NCBI RefSeq assembly: GCF_900660715.1
Contig: NZ_LR215047.1
Location: forward strand, 558,001-622,000
Source of the DNA: Metamycoplasma arthritidis
GTDB taxonomy: Bacteria; Bacillota_I; Bacilli_A; Mycoplasmatales; Metamycoplasmataceae
DNA: 64,000 bases
Direction: 5' to 3'
Shown: one piece after another, positions 1 to 11,539 of the stretch
How positions within the stretch are numbered: the first letter of the stretch is position 1
How the letters are laid out: each line of letters starts with the position of its first letter
The notes under the pieces: model-generated
The model's input: only the letters and a program-made list of their open reading frames with translations
The model's database searches: none
What the model was told of the DNA's origin: nothing
Made by a program: the position numbers and the translations under genes

Positions 1-2
1 AT

Positions 3-578
3 GTTAACTTAATGATTGAATTGCAATATTTAAATAATCAAATTGCCACACGCAATAAGAAAATAAATTTACTAGAAGAAGCAATTGCAACAAAAGAAAA
101 TAAAATTAGCACACTTGAATCTGATTTTAAAAAGCAAATTAGCGACCTGCAAATCAAAGCTCAACAAGTAATTAATGAGCATCGCAAGAAAAATGATGAA
201 CATTTTAATAACCAAAGAATTGAAGAACAAAAATATGCACTTCAAGAATTTTTAGAAAGCCTACTACAGCCATTGAACAATTTTGAATTAGCCATTAAAA
301 GTGCTCATACAATTGAAAACGATGTCGTTCAAAATTTTGTTAAAGGGTTTGATATGTTATATTCCCAAATTGAACAAGTGTTATCTGAAGTAGGCATTAG
401 CAAAATTGAACCCAAAATTGACGATTTATTTGATCCAACTTTACACCAAATTTATGAAGTTAAAACTTCAGAAAAACCTGTTGATACAATTTTAGAAGTT
501 AAAAATATTGGCTATAGACTACACGATCGCACCATTAAACCAGCACTAGTAGTCGTTAGCGGCAATGATGTTAATTAG
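3..578 (+). CDS. grpE: GrpE nucleotide exchange factor (5' end outside window)
   Basis: Cytoplasmic co-chaperone that releases ADP from DnaK. The reading frame is open to the left edge of the window, so the true start probably lies outside; an internal ATG at 12 is unlikely to be the real one. About 190 residues are visible, near the usual GrpE size. The first half is a long charged helix (roughly residues 1-60) and the second half carries the compact GrpE head, with recognisable family segments such as LLQPLNNFELAI, a DLFDPTLHQ-like loop and the terminal GYRLHDRTIKPALVVVS stretch. In mollicutes grpE often follows hrcA, which would fit the CIRCE site found at lon further on. Identity is based on the C-terminal signature; confidence is high. 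Confidence 0.9.
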   Translation, partial: VNLMIELQYLNNQIATRNKKINLLEEAIATKENKISTLESDFKKQISDLQIKAQQVINEHRKKNDEHFNNQRIEEQKYALQEFLESLLQPLNNFELAIKSAHTIENDVVQNFVKGFDMLYSQIEQVLSEVGISKIEPKIDDLFDPTLHQIYEVKTSEKPVDTILEVKNIGYRLHDRTIKPALVVVSGNDVN

Positions 579-595
579 AAAAGAATTTTGCCTTT

Positions 596-1033
596 ATGAA
601 TGAAAATACAACCGCTCAAAAACCTTTAAGAAAAAAACTAAATTGGTATACTAAAACAATCATCATCCTAAATGCTTTGATTTTTGTTGTTACCTTCGTT
701 TTTTTAGTTAGTCTCGGGCTAAATACTAAAAAGCAAAGTCTTGGAAGTTTTCTAACTTTCGCATGAGCACTTTGGGCACTTATTCCGCTTTTAATAGCAA
801 ATCTAGCAATTCATATCATTGTTATTGTTAAAGCTTTTAAAAGTAAACAAAAAGCAATTGGGTCCTTATTAATTGTTTCAATCTTAACTTATCCGTTGGG
901 CATTGGTATAGCACTTTCATTAGCAACATCGGTATTTTTTGTAAATCCCCCCAAACAAAAACAAGATGAAAGCGAACCTTCTCATGATGAAAAAATCGCA
1001 AACGAACCTGAGCACGATCATCATGATCATTAA
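596..1033 (+). CDS. Small integral membrane protein with His/Asp-rich tail
   Basis: Function not recognised. ATG at 596 gives 145 residues with one TGA-encoded Trp. About three hydrophobic segments are visible (around residues 20-45, 58-82 and 95-115). They are followed by a hydrophilic C-terminal tail ending in EHDHHDH, which could bind a divalent metal; that is inference only. The gene starts 17 nt after the grpE stop and is followed by a strong hairpin terminator, so it is probably co-transcribed with grpE. No Shine-Dalgarno stands out before the ATG. Confidence 0.7.
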
Positions 1034-1087
1034 ATCAATTTTTAAAATCATGAATTATAAATTGAACTAAATTAATCATTTTGGTTT

Positions 1088-1127
1088 AACTCAATAAGAC
1101 TGCGTGAAAAGGTCTTATTGAGTTTTT
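1088..1127 (+). terminator. Intrinsic terminator after the grpE unit
   Basis: A perfect 13-bp inverted repeat (1088-1100 and 1112-1124, arm AACTCAATAAGAC) with an 11-nt loop runs directly into a T run. It closes the grpE and membrane-protein unit ahead of the next promoter. Confidence 0.85.
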
Positions 1128-1141
1128 AATTTAGTTTAAAT

Positions 1142-1159
1142 TATAATATTCTTTGTATG
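1142..1159 (+). promoter_or_regulatory. Leaderless-type promoter of SGNH gene
   Basis: TATAAT at 1142-1147 lies 9 nt before the ATG at 1157, leaving no room for a ribosome-binding site. The transcript probably begins at or within a few bases of the start codon. Confidence 0.55.
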
Positions 1160-3337
1160 TCTAAAAAGTTTAAATATCTAGCAATTGGTGACTCAATAAG
1201 TCAAGGATTCAATAGTAAAGTAGGCTCTGCTACTTTTGGCGAAAAAAGGGTAAATGACGTTTTTCGCAAAGGATTTAGCTACTGCGATTATTTAGTTGAG
1301 TACATCCATGACTATTTGATTTACAAACATAATCGAAATGATGCTAAATGCATTGATTTTTGAAACAACTTTGAATATTGCAATTCTTCTTTATCAGTGG
1401 CTCGTATTTTAGACTACACACAGCTACTAAAAAATCAATTTGATCCTGAGTTTATTGAGATGATCAAACTCAATAACACTATTCAAAAGATATCGAATTT
1501 AGACTATCATGTAGAAGATTTTTGAAATTTTAATAATAAAGAAAACAATAAAGAAACTTACCAAGAATTAAGCAATCGATTTAAAGACGCTATTAAAGAA
1601 GCCAATCTCATTACCATTAGTATTGGCGGCAATGAATACGAAAGCTCAATGCCTTTTCATTTATTTAGGCTTCTTCTAGTTGAAAGAAACTTAATTCAGC
1701 AACGTGAAATTAAAGAAAAATTATTCGCGCAAATTAATAGCATTTGTCAAAAAATTACCCAAGAATACATTGAATTCGTAAAGTTAATTAAAACAATTAA
1801 TCCTAATGTTACTTTAATTCTTATTACTTACAATCCGCCCTTTCTACCATTTTTCTTATCTTATGAAAAAATCCTTAAAAAAAGAACTCCAGCTATTTTT
1901 GGGGATTTCTTTAAAAGAATTATTGTGTGTTTTAACGATGTTGTACAAACCGTTGCTAAAGAAACTAACTCGCTATGAACAAGAACTTTTAGCTTAAAAA
2001 CTTGAGCAAAAGCGGCGGACAAATTATGAGAAAATACAATTGATGTTCACCCTACTGAGCTCGGATATCAAGAGATTGCTAGAAAAGTATTTTTGACCTT
2101 ATTAAATAGTAAAAGTTTTGAAATTTTCACGCCTAAAAAGAGCAATCCTAAAGTTCGAAAATTTAACTTAAAAAATAATAAATTAATTTCTAAGAATAAC
2201 GCTTCTTACTTTGAAAATGTTCTAAAGATGCCAATGAATACCAATCGCATTGTTTATATTTTTAGAGTATGATTAGAACAAAACAAACAACTGCAAAATC
2301 CTTATTTTGCTCTTGCTAAAAAGACTTTTGTTAAAATCACTGACTCGCAATCAGAGACCCAAATTACTAGTAGAGTTAACTACTCTTCATTGAGTGCTGT
2401 TATTATTGAAAATATTCTAAGCATCATTAGGTATTTACCTACGGATTCGGAACTTCACAAAGCCTTTTTAAACTTTTCTAAAGAAGACGATTACATTATT
2501 AAATGCTTACTTGCCATTTTTAATACGCAAAGCATCATTGATTTAATTGATAGTGTTGAAAGCTTGTATCGCACACACCCTAAAATTAGTTTAAGCAAAT
2601 TTTTAAACATGATTTTTATCAAAAATGAAAAGACAATTTTTAACTTAATAAAAGGGTTATCTAATAATAAACAAGGGCAAAACTTTAAATGAACAAATAT
2701 TTGACTAGATGCTTTTTACGATGATTTTAAGAATCATAAGCCTATTCGAATTCTTAATGAAAAGATCAACACTTTTTGGTACCATCTAACTTTTGATGAT
2801 AATGTAGCAGCACTTATAAAAGAATTAGTTTCTTTAGTTAAAGGAAAATTAACTAAAATATTAGAATATCAAACTTTTGACCATATGTTAAATAGTTTAA
2901 TAATAGAAAATAGCGATTTTTTTCACAATCTACTACGTGCTATTATTGACTTTTCGATTGCCTATATTAGTAAAAATAAAGGAATTTTTGCCTACACGCT
3001 TTTAAGTTTAATGAATATTAAAATTAAAAAAATGAGCAATCGCGATTGAATTAAACTTGAAAAGTTGATTACTAAGATTTTGCCAATTCTTTGTGATCAA
3101 GATACTAAAAAAATTATGGTAAAAACAATTTATAGCGTACTTGAAAAAATGCGCATCTGGCCGGCTTTTAACTTCGATAAAAACCCGAAAAAAAGCTTTA
3201 TTAAAATATTAATTAAAGATTTTGGCAAGCTATTTATTAAATTTATTTTTAAAAAAGAAAATCGCAAATTGATGAAAGTAATCATGAGCCTTGTCAAGTA
3301 CAAATTTGGGTGAAAGCTTAAACACTTATTTAATTAA
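1157..3337 (+). CDS. SGNH/GDSL hydrolase-domain protein with long helical extension
   Basis: One continuous code-4 frame of 726 residues containing several in-frame TGA codons read as Trp. The N-terminal third shows the SGNH hydrolase blocks: GDSISQG at residues 11-17 (nucleophile Ser13), GGNEY near residue 157 (block III Gly/Asn) and DVHPTELGY near residue 295 (catalytic Asp and His). This predicts an esterase, lipase or similar acyl hydrolase. Residues from about 310 to 726 form a long, mainly helical region without a motif I recognise. No clear signal peptide or membrane anchor is visible, so a cytoplasmic location is possible. Substrate unknown. The promoter is of the leaderless type and no terminator follows; the downstream ABC exporter has its own promoter. 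Confidence 0.75.
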
Positions 3338-3363
3338 AGTTGCACTTTTATGCTTTAGATGTC

Positions 3364-3388
3364 CTCGCTTTAGTATAGCGAGTATAAT
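3364..3388 (+). promoter_or_regulatory. Promoter with abutting inverted repeat (putative operator)
   Basis: CTCGCT (3364-3369) and AGCGAG (3377-3382) form a perfect inverted repeat with a 7-nt centre. It ends exactly one base before TATAAT at 3383-3388. The repeat covers the expected -35/spacer region of the promoter for the ABC exporter genes, the position of a classical repressor operator. No T run follows, so it does not look like a terminator. Confidence 0.5.
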
Positions 3389-3431
3389 TTATTATTATTA
3401 AAATAAGTTTAAATTGGGAGATCAAAATAGG

Positions 3432-5141
3432 ATGAGAATTTTCTTTCAATTACAACTAAAAATCTTCTATCGGCAAATTTCTTCATATGTTGCCGCAGTT
3501 GTAATTGGTTTTCTAAACATCTGTATGGCCCTTGCACTTTATATTTCTATTAAAGTAGTGGGCGGTAATAACGAGTTAATTAAAACCCCAGAAATTAATC
3601 GTATTTTCCGTGGTTTTATGATTTTCTTTGCTGTAGCATCTTCATTTGTAATTTCCGCTTTTGCTATGCAAACACTTTTTTATAAGTATAAAAGTGAAGG
3701 AATTTATTATGTTATGCATTCTAAACCGATTAAACGTTCAAAAATCTACATTGCTACAATACTAGCTGGCTTAATTGTTTTAACCTCACAAACCGCAATA
3801 ATTAGTGTGGGTTATTTTATTGGTACAATGATTTTGCCTTCAATGACTTGAAAAGCCAAAATTTTATCATCACTCACTTTCTATTTGGGATGTTGATTAA
3901 TTGCGGTATTTTCTTTGGCGCTTGGATCAATTGTTAATAATTACATTCAATCCAAAAGTTATCAATTTGCAGCAGCTTGAGTGCCAATTATTATTACTTT
4001 GCTTTTTAGTTTTATTGCCACACCACCGGCTACAAAAGCAAATGTGTTACACACAATTGCGCCAAATCAATTAGTAACCCCTGTTAAAGAAAAGCCAAAT
4101 GAAGATGAAATTAATCAATTGGCCAAAAGAATTAGTGATCCACGCAACAACACTTTTGAATATAGTATTGAAAATAAATTAGACGAGGAAACTTTTTCAG
4201 AATCAGTCAACGAAAGTAATCGTAATTTGTATCGCGGCGTTTACTGAGCCGATCCAAATACTTACTTTTCTTCAATGTTCTTTCTAACCGGGCGTGAAGA
4301 TAACCGCACTAACGAGTTTATGTACACCAAAAAATATAATTACACTGAACAAAATTTTCAAACTGCACTAAAGAATAAACATTTAGTTTTTAAAACTATT
4401 GATACCGATGTAAACGGCAATAAGGTTGTCAACTACTATACTCTTAGCTATAATCGTCCTTTAATTAATGAATTGGGTAGCATTAAATCCAACGAAAGGT
4501 CATTGCTAGGGAACTATTTAAAAAATGCGGGTACTTTAAAAATAAGAGAGCAAATTAGAAAAGCTTATATTGATATTGAAAAAAATTTACTAAGCAAACT
4601 CAATTCGCTTTACGATGATCCAAATTTTGTCATTAGTAAAAATATTACGACTTTAACACCCCTTACTTTGCTAAGCAATTTGGCTAAGATTGCAGCTGAT
4701 AGCAAACTATTTGAAATTATTAGAGATTTTACTGTTGATCATACTACTTTTCCAAACGATCCACAATATGATAAAGAAACTCTTAAAAAATTAACTAAAA
4801 GCGAACTAGAATCCTTAAGTACTAATCCAACTTTTTCAAACTTTATCCTAAAATATAATCTAGCAAAACAAAGCGCTTTATTATATTTGCTTGTAAAGTT
4901 AATTCAAGATAAAGCAAATGGTACTTTAAACAACTTTAACTACAAAACGATTGATAAGTACTTGAGTAGAAATTCTTCACTGTCAGCTTTAAAAATTGTG
5001 CAATTAAATAATAATAAAGTAATCAACTTCGGGACAAGAGAACCGCTTAAATGATATTATGCTTTGCTAATTTGAGCATTTACTTGCACTGCCTTAATTA
5101 CAGTTGGAGCAATCATTTTCAAAAAGGGTAATTTGCAATAG
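3432..5141 (+). CDS. ABC-2 type exporter membrane subunit
   Basis: Membrane subunit of an ABC exporter, 569 residues. ATG 3432 is preferred over TTG 3414 because GGGAG precedes it at 3416-3420. About six hydrophobic segments cluster in the first 200 residues. A hydrophilic domain of about 340 residues, rich in Asn, Lys and Thr, follows and probably faces outward, and a final membrane helix lies at the C-terminus ([20 protein letters not shown]). This shape of helices plus one large extracytoplasmic domain is common for mycoplasma ABC-2 permeases. The ATPase gene starts 16 nt after the stop, so the two are co-transcribed. Substrate cannot be deduced. Trp is encoded by TGA throughout. Confidence 0.75.
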
Positions 5142-5157
5142 CAAAAGAGGTTTCTAT

Positions 5158-6219
5158 ATGAATCAAGATCAAAACAATGCAAAATCATCGATTTTTAAAT
5201 TAAGTTTCATCAAAAATACCAAAGAAAATTTCGCTCTTGCAAAACAATTTCACAATGAAGCCATAGAAAAATCTAAAGAAATTACAATTCCTAATGAAGA
5301 CATTGCTCTTTCATTCCAACATATTACTAAAATTTTTAGAACGATCTCTGGCATGCCAATACGGATTTTAAACGACGTTTCTTTCGAGGTCAAAAAAGGT
5401 GAATTTCACGGTTTTATCGGCAATAATGGGGCCGGTAAAACTACCACAATTAGAACTTTGCTAGATTACCATCAAGCTTGATATGGCAAAATTTTTATCA
5501 ATGGTATTGATTCGCGTGATGTTAAATCAAAAGAAAAAATTGGCTATATTCCCGAAATTAGTATCTTTCCCAAAAATCTAACTATTTTTGAGTATCTATA
5601 CTATTTTGCTAGAATGTCAAAAATTCCTAAAAAAGCTGCAATTGATAAAGTTAACAAGATGCTAGAAAAATACGGCTTTAATAAAAAAGAATTTAACAAA
5701 TCCGCTGAAAAACTTTCAAGCGGCCAAAAGAAAAAAATTAATCTAATTCAAGCCTTAATTAACGATCCTGAAATCCTTATTATGGATGAACCTGCCGCCA
5801 ATTTAGATCCCTCAGCGCGAATTGAATTCTATGAAGCTATTAAAGAACTTCATAATGAAGGCAAAACTATTTTAATATCATCACACATTCTAGCCGAACT
5901 TGAAAAATACATTGATTCGGTAACTGTTCTTGAAAAAGGAACCGTTAAAGATAGTGGCAAAGTGGAAGAGAAACTTAAAAATAAAGTTTATAACTATAAA
6001 ATTAAATGCACAGACTTGCCCAAATTGCAATCACTATTGGTGGATAAAAAAATTAAGAGTTTAATAAGTGACGATAGTTTACTTTTAAAATTAAGTTCCG
6101 AAAAACAAAAACTTTTAATTTTTCAAGTCGCTTTTGATAATAAAATTCAAATTAGTTTTTTTGGCGAAAATAAAATGTCACTAAACAAAATTTACTTTAA
6201 TGCAGCCAATGCCGAGTAA
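5158..6219 (+). CDS. ABC transporter ATP-binding protein (partner of 3432 gene)
   Basis: ATPase of 353 residues that powers the exporter encoded just upstream. ATG 5158 is chosen because AGAGG sits 7 nt before it. Walker A is GNNGAGKTT (residues 88-96), the signature is LSSGQ (about 186), Walker B is ILIMDEP and the switch His lies in SSH. The arrangement resembles CcmA/DrrA-like exporter ATPases. Before the nucleotide-binding domain there is an unusual N-terminal segment of about 48 residues rich in Lys, Asn and Gln. A C-terminal tail of about 100 residues follows the core. The pip gene starts 23 nt downstream with its own ribosome-binding site. Confidence 0.85.
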
Positions 6220-6242
6220 AATCATCACAAGGAGAAAAAAGC

Positions 6243-7190
6243 ATGTATTCATTATTTAACGAAATCGAACCTTATAATAGCGGGCTACTAGAAGTTAGCG
6301 ATTTACACAAAATCTACTACGAAGAATCAGGTAATCCTCAAGGTCAACCAATTTTGTATGTTCATGGTGGCCCCGGGGCCGGAACAGATAGTAAATCACG
6401 CCAATATTTTGATCCCGCTCACTATCGTATTATTGTTTTTGATCAACGAGGATGTGGAAAAAGCATCCCTAGTGCAGAAATTCGCGAAAACACAACTTGA
6501 ACTTTAGTAGAAGATATTGAAAAGTTACGAAAACACCTAAAAATTGATTCATGAATTTTATTTGGTGGCTCTTGAGGGTCGTGCCTAAGTTTAATTTATG
6601 CTATTAATTATCCCCACCAAACAAAAGCATTAATTCTAAGAGGGATTTATCTAGGAAGAGAAGCTGACAATAAGTTTTTATACTACGAAGGTTCTTCAAA
6701 ATTTTGGCCAGAAGCGTATCAAGAATTTATTTCATTTATTCCTGAAGAAGAACGTAATAACTTAATCAAAGCATATCATAAGTATTTGAATCATCAAGAT
6801 CCTAATATTGCTGCTAAAGCTGCCTATCATTGGGCAAAATGAGAATTGGGAATGGTTGCTTTAAGGCAAATTCCAATGTTAGAAGAAATTCTAAGTGATA
6901 GTAAGGCAACCTTGGAAATTGCCAGACTTGAATGTCACTTCTTTTTTAATAATTTGTTTTTAGATGATGACAATTACATACTAAATAATGTAGATAAAAT
7001 AGCGAACATTCCAACTATTATTGTGCACGGTCGCTATGATATGGTTTGCATGCCCGAAGCTGCTTATTTGCTTGCTAAGCAATTGAATAAATGCTCACTT
7101 AGATTTATTGATGAATCAGGACATAGTTCAAAAGAAATTGGCATTGCATCAGCATTAGTTCAAGCTACTGAAGAAATGAAAAAATACTAA
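6243..7190 (+). CDS. pip: Proline iminopeptidase
   Basis: Cytoplasmic alpha/beta hydrolase of peptidase family S33 that removes N-terminal proline from peptides (EC 3.4.11.5). Length 315 residues, normal for the family. Visible features are the oxyanion loop HGGPGAGTD, the nucleophile elbow GGSWGS (Ser near residue 109), the acid Asp in GRYDMVC (near 265) and the catalytic His in SGHSS (near 292). AAGGAG lies 8 nt before the ATG. The gene follows the ABC ATPase by 23 nt, so it may be read from the same promoter. It fits an organism that lives on imported peptides. Confidence 0.93.
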
Positions 7191-7192
7191 AA

Positions 7193-7219
7193 TTAGCACT
7201 CGAAGAAATAAAGTGCTAA
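7193..7219 (+). promoter_or_regulatory. CIRCE element (HrcA operator) before lon
   Basis: Left half TTAGCACTC (7193-7201) matches the CIRCE consensus exactly. A 9-nt spacer follows, and the right half AAGTGCTAA (7211-7219) differs from consensus in one base. It starts two bases after the pip stop codon. A TATAAT box at 7236-7241 places the right half at the -35 region, so HrcA bound here would block the lon promoter. The spacing and sequence together make a chance match very unlikely. Confidence 0.9.
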
Positions 7220-7235
7220 AATTTATATGAATACC

Positions 7236-7241
7236 TATAAT
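7236..7241 (+). promoter_or_regulatory. -10 box of the lon promoter
   Basis: TATAAT lies 17 nt after the CIRCE right half and 36 nt before the lon ATG. The leader also contains a GGGGAG ribosome-binding site at 7265-7270. Confidence 0.6.
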
Positions 7242-7277
7242 TTGGTGTTTTTTAAATAAACAAAGGGGAGTTAAGTG

Positions 7278-9785
7278 ATGAAAAAATTACCTTACATAGC
7301 GATTAGGAATCAACTTATTGCACCGTATAGTACTGCAACCGTAAAAATTGGCCGGCCTAATTCACTTGCTGCAATTCAATTTGCACAAACAGGATTTAAT
7401 GGTGAAATTTACATTTTCTATACTAAAGACAATAAAATGGTTGACTCAATTAAAAAGACCAGTGATCTTGAAGAGTATGGTGTAAAAGCCAAAATTAAAG
7501 AAATAGTTGAACAGGGCAAATTGCAAAATGTAGTTTTCGAGGTTGAAGAGCTTGTCAAAGTTAAAGAAATTTACAAAGAATTAGGGAAATACTCATTTAC
7601 CTCAGATATTTTTGCTAGTGTTACTGAAGTTGAATATTCAGGAAATTTTGACATTTTAAGTGATTATCGTAGCAAAGCCAAGATGCTAATTGAAAAACTA
7701 TCTAACTTGCATGATGAAATCGGCTCATATATTTATGGCGGTAGAAGAGGAATAAAAGAATTAGAAAAAGCTTTTTCAGCTAACACCAATATTTCTCCTT
7801 TAACCCACGATTCATTTAATGTTGATATTTGAAAAATTATTGATGCACTAACTATTGAACATTCTTGAAAAGAATATTTTGCAATAATAAATGAAACTAA
7901 CCTAGAAAAAAACTATGAATTAGCGATTAACATGTTAATTAACGCTATTAAAATGGGAAAATTAGACGAAGAAGTTAATTCAACCATGCGTGGTGATTTA
8001 GAAAATCAACAACGTGACTTTTTATTACGTGAACGACTAAGACAAATTAAAAAACTTCTAAAAGATGACGAAGCTGGTGCTAAGGCAATTGAAAATATGG
8101 AAGATGCCGAAGAAAATGCTCGTCAATATCCTGACTATGTTATTGAAGCGCTAAAAACCGAGCAAAATCGTTTAGCTTCAATGATGCCAGCTAGCCCCGA
8201 GGCTAATATTTCAAAAACATACATTGATCTAATCACTACCTTGCCTTGAAAAAAAGTTAGCGGTGAACTACTAGATATTGATAATGTTCGAAAGATTCTT
8301 GACAAGCACCACTATGGACTTGAAAAGCCAAAAGAAAGAATCTTAGAATTCATTTCAGTTTTAACTTACACTAAAAAAGAAAATGAAAAAAATGAATATG
8401 TTCCAGTTAAAGGAGAAGAAAATCGTTTCATTGACAAAAATTTATTTGTTAATAAGACCGGAAACTTTTTAAAGGATCGAGTAAACAATATTCCTATTCT
8501 TACTTTAATTGGTCCTCCAGGTACTGGAAAAACCACTTTAGCTAAATCAATCGCCGAAGCCCTTGGTAGACAATTTGTCAAAATTTCTTTAGGCGGTGTT
8601 AAAGATGAAAGCGAAATTAGGGGACATAGAAGAACATATGTCGGTGCTTTGCCTGGCAAAATTATTAGCGGTATTAAAAAAGCTGGCGTATCTAACCCTG
8701 TCATTTTACTCGATGAGATTGATAAGATGTCATCTGATTTCAGAGGCGACCCTCTTAGTGCATTACTAGAAGTATTAGACCCTGAACAAAATACTAACTT
8801 CCAAGATCATTATCTTGATTTAGAATATGACCTTTCTAAAGTGCTATTCATTGCTACTGCTAACTCATTTGATAGCATTCCAGCGCCACTTTATGACCGG
8901 GTAGAATTCTTAGAACTTTCAACTTATACATTAATTGAAAAAACAAGAATTGCCAGAACTCATTTACTTTCAAAAATTTTAAGCCTTAACGCTTTAACAG
9001 AAAAACAATATCAAATTACTGACGAAGTTTTAGCTTACATTATTAAAAACTACACTAGAGAAAGCGGCGTTCGTAATTTACAAAGACTACTAGATTCAAT
9101 TGCAAGAAAAATTGTAGTACGCATCTTGGATAAAAAAGTTGACAAAGAATTTGTAATCGACAAAGCAATCGTAAGAGAATTTTTAGGCCCAGAGTTATAT
9201 AACGAAAAAGGTGACGAAACGCAACCAAAAGCCGGCGTTGTTAATGCTTTGGCATACACAGCTTACGGTGGAACTAGCATGACTATTGAAGTCACAACAT
9301 TTCCTACCACTGCTAAAGGTGCTTTAAACCTAACAGGACAACTAAAAGATGTTATGCGTGAATCAGCAACAATATCTTTAGCATATGTTCGTTCAAACGC
9401 TGAAAAATTTGGTATTAAAGATTTTGATTTCGAAAACACTTCAATTCATATCCACGTTCCTGAAGGAGCTATTCAAAAAGATGGCCCTTCAGCTGGTGTA
9501 ACATTTACCACCGCGATTATTAGTGCGCTTTCAAAAAAAGCTGTGCCAAATACTATTGCTATGACTGGTGAAATTACATTACGTGGCAAAGTGCTGCCAA
9601 TTGGTGGACTTAAAGAAAAATCGCTAGCCGCTTCGCAAATTGGTATTAAAACGATTTTCATTCCTAAAGATAATGAAAAGAATTTGATTGACGTACCTGA
9701 AGAAGTTAAAAAAGACATCAAATTCGTACCAGTTGAATATTACGATGAAATTTTTAAATACATTTTTGAAGCAAAAAATAAATAA
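7278..9785 (+). CDS. lon: ATP-dependent protease Lon
   Basis: Soluble AAA+ serine protease that degrades damaged and regulatory proteins. Length 835 residues. GGGGAG ends 7 nt before ATG 7278, which is preferred over the GTG three bases earlier. In order: N-terminal substrate-binding domain with a long coiled region (about residues 1-350), Walker A GPPGTGKT (about 412), Walker B VILLDEID (about 475), arginine-containing sensor regions, and the protease domain with the Ser of KDGPSAGVT (about 737) and the Lys of GGLKEK (about 778). All catalytic residues are intact. Transcription starts from a CIRCE-controlled promoter, so heat induction through HrcA is expected. A strong terminator follows. 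Confidence 0.97.
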
Positions 9786-9796
9786 TAAATAAAGTG

Positions 9797-9831
9797 AAAA
9801 TATGCCCCTTACTATGTGGGCATATTTTTTT
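9797..9831 (+). terminator. Intrinsic terminator after lon
   Basis: AAAATATGCCC (9797-9807) pairs with GGGCATATTTT (from 9818), and the hairpin continues into a T run. It lies 12 nt after the lon stop. Confidence 0.85.
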
Positions 9832-9916
9832 GAAACTTTCTTAACAGTAATAAAAACCTTTCTAGCAATGAATTTAGAAAGGAATTTTATGTAAGACTTT
9901 TTTTTAATTTTGACTA

Positions 9917-11533
9917 CTATGAACGAGTTTTTTCGTAATAGTAAGCAACGATTTTTGTACGTAAATTGGTATCAATAATCGGATATGGTAGTAGTTTATA
10001 GCCAGCGATTTCACCATCATTAAATTGACTGTAAATCTCTAAGGCAATTTTATCATTAGCAAAGTACCATTTTTTAATAAATTCATAAAAAAGTGAATCA
10101 GTAGGCGTGTACGAAATGTAATTAAAATTAGCAATTTCTGGCACTTCACTTTGATCAAAAACATCTTGAAAAAATTTATGAAAGTATTTATATTTTGAAT
10201 TTCTTAGTTCTAATATTTTTTCATAATTATTATCAATTAATGCTTTTCTAAATTCGTCTACTTCTTTTAGAATATTATCTAAATTAGTGTCATTAGCATA
10301 ACTTGATTTAAGTCTTGCTTTTTCAAATTCAACAACATCTTCGGTCAAATGCTTCTTAAATTCTTCAAAAAACTTATCTTCAATTGTTTTTAAACTGCTT
10401 TGCAAAGTTGAATTTACATTATTATTAGCATAAACATTTTCTTTTAAAGTTTGTAGAAGTGTATTAGTGTCTTTGTCTGAAAGCCCTTGCGAAATAATTC
10501 AAACATCCATCAAAATATAATTATTTTTTGGCCTAATAAAACGAACATTGCCATCTTGAACCGAATCAAAATTATCACGTGAGTAATAAGCATCTAAAGC
10601 ATCTCCATTATAAAGCACCGCAGCATCTGAACGTTTTGCTTTTGGCTCGATTAAATGGTTAAGCAATTCAAGACCATCGTTACTCATGAAATTTAAATCA
10701 GTATCTTTAATGTTGGCTCCAGTAGCTTTTTTTACAAAATCAACAAATGAATCAATGTATTCTTTGTAATTTTCTTCAGTGATTTGATTGTAATTAGAAA
10801 CGTTTTTATTAATTGCCCCTAACATCAAATTATCATAATAAGCATTAGTCCAACCAAACCGCTTGTAGTTGTATTTTTTTAGAATCTCAACAATCTCTAG
10901 TCAATTTAATTTGCCGTTTTGATTAGCTAATTCTTTAGTAGCCGCTTCAGTATCTAAATGTGGACGAGTACTTTTATTAGTGTTATAAGCAATTCCTTTG
11001 TCTTGTGAATAGTAAGGAATAATATAATCGTAGAAATGATCTGCTTTGCCATCGCCATCTACGTCGTATGTTTTCTTTTCTTGATCAAGAATACGAGCTT
11101 TGGGATGTTTTTTGTTAGCGATAGCATCGTAGATGTATCTGTCAAAAGCTTCCATATGTTTAACAATTGCCGGTCTAAACAGCTTTTTTCGATATTCTCA
11201 ACTATTAGCGTTTTCGTTAAAAATCTTAGTAAAGTCAATCTTCCTAATTTTGTTGTCAATAATAAGCTGAGCAGCTTGAAAATCACTGCCAACACCAGCA
11301 ATAGCTTTTTCTGCGTTTAAGGCTTGCGTAAATTCGTTAACTTCTTTAAATTCTTTATAGTTATAGTTTTGTTTTAATTTGTTTTTAATTTCCGGTGCTA
11401 AGTAAGATTCATAATTGTAAATGCTAGGACGATATCCCCCACTTAATTTAATAGTTAAAAAGCTGATGAAAACAATAAAAACAATAATAATGGGTAGAAA
11501 TACCAAGAGAATTTTTGTTAATTTACGATTCAA
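9917..11533 (-). CDS. potD: Polyamine ABC transporter substrate-binding protein, copy 1
   Basis: Extracellular spermidine/putrescine-binding component, 538 residues, held in the membrane by one N-terminal helix (about residues 8-32). There is no lipobox Cys. The start is a TTG at 11533, seven nt after the potC stop and preceded by GAGG; the membrane helix directly after it supports this start. The PotD-like features are the early IYNYESYL segment, a YNGDALDAYYS motif like the PotD ligand-pocket region, and PKNNYILMDVW. It is longer than the E. coli protein (about 350 residues) because of a helical C-terminal part. It is last in a tightly packed potABCD operon and is paralogous to the gene at 14840-16441. 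Confidence 0.85.
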
Positions 11534-11539
11534 TCCACA

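Noticed and set aside
1157..3337. Apparent degraded pseudogene made of short fragments
   Set aside because: All fragments are in the same frame and separated only by TGA codons. The three SGNH motifs are intact, so the gene is whole.
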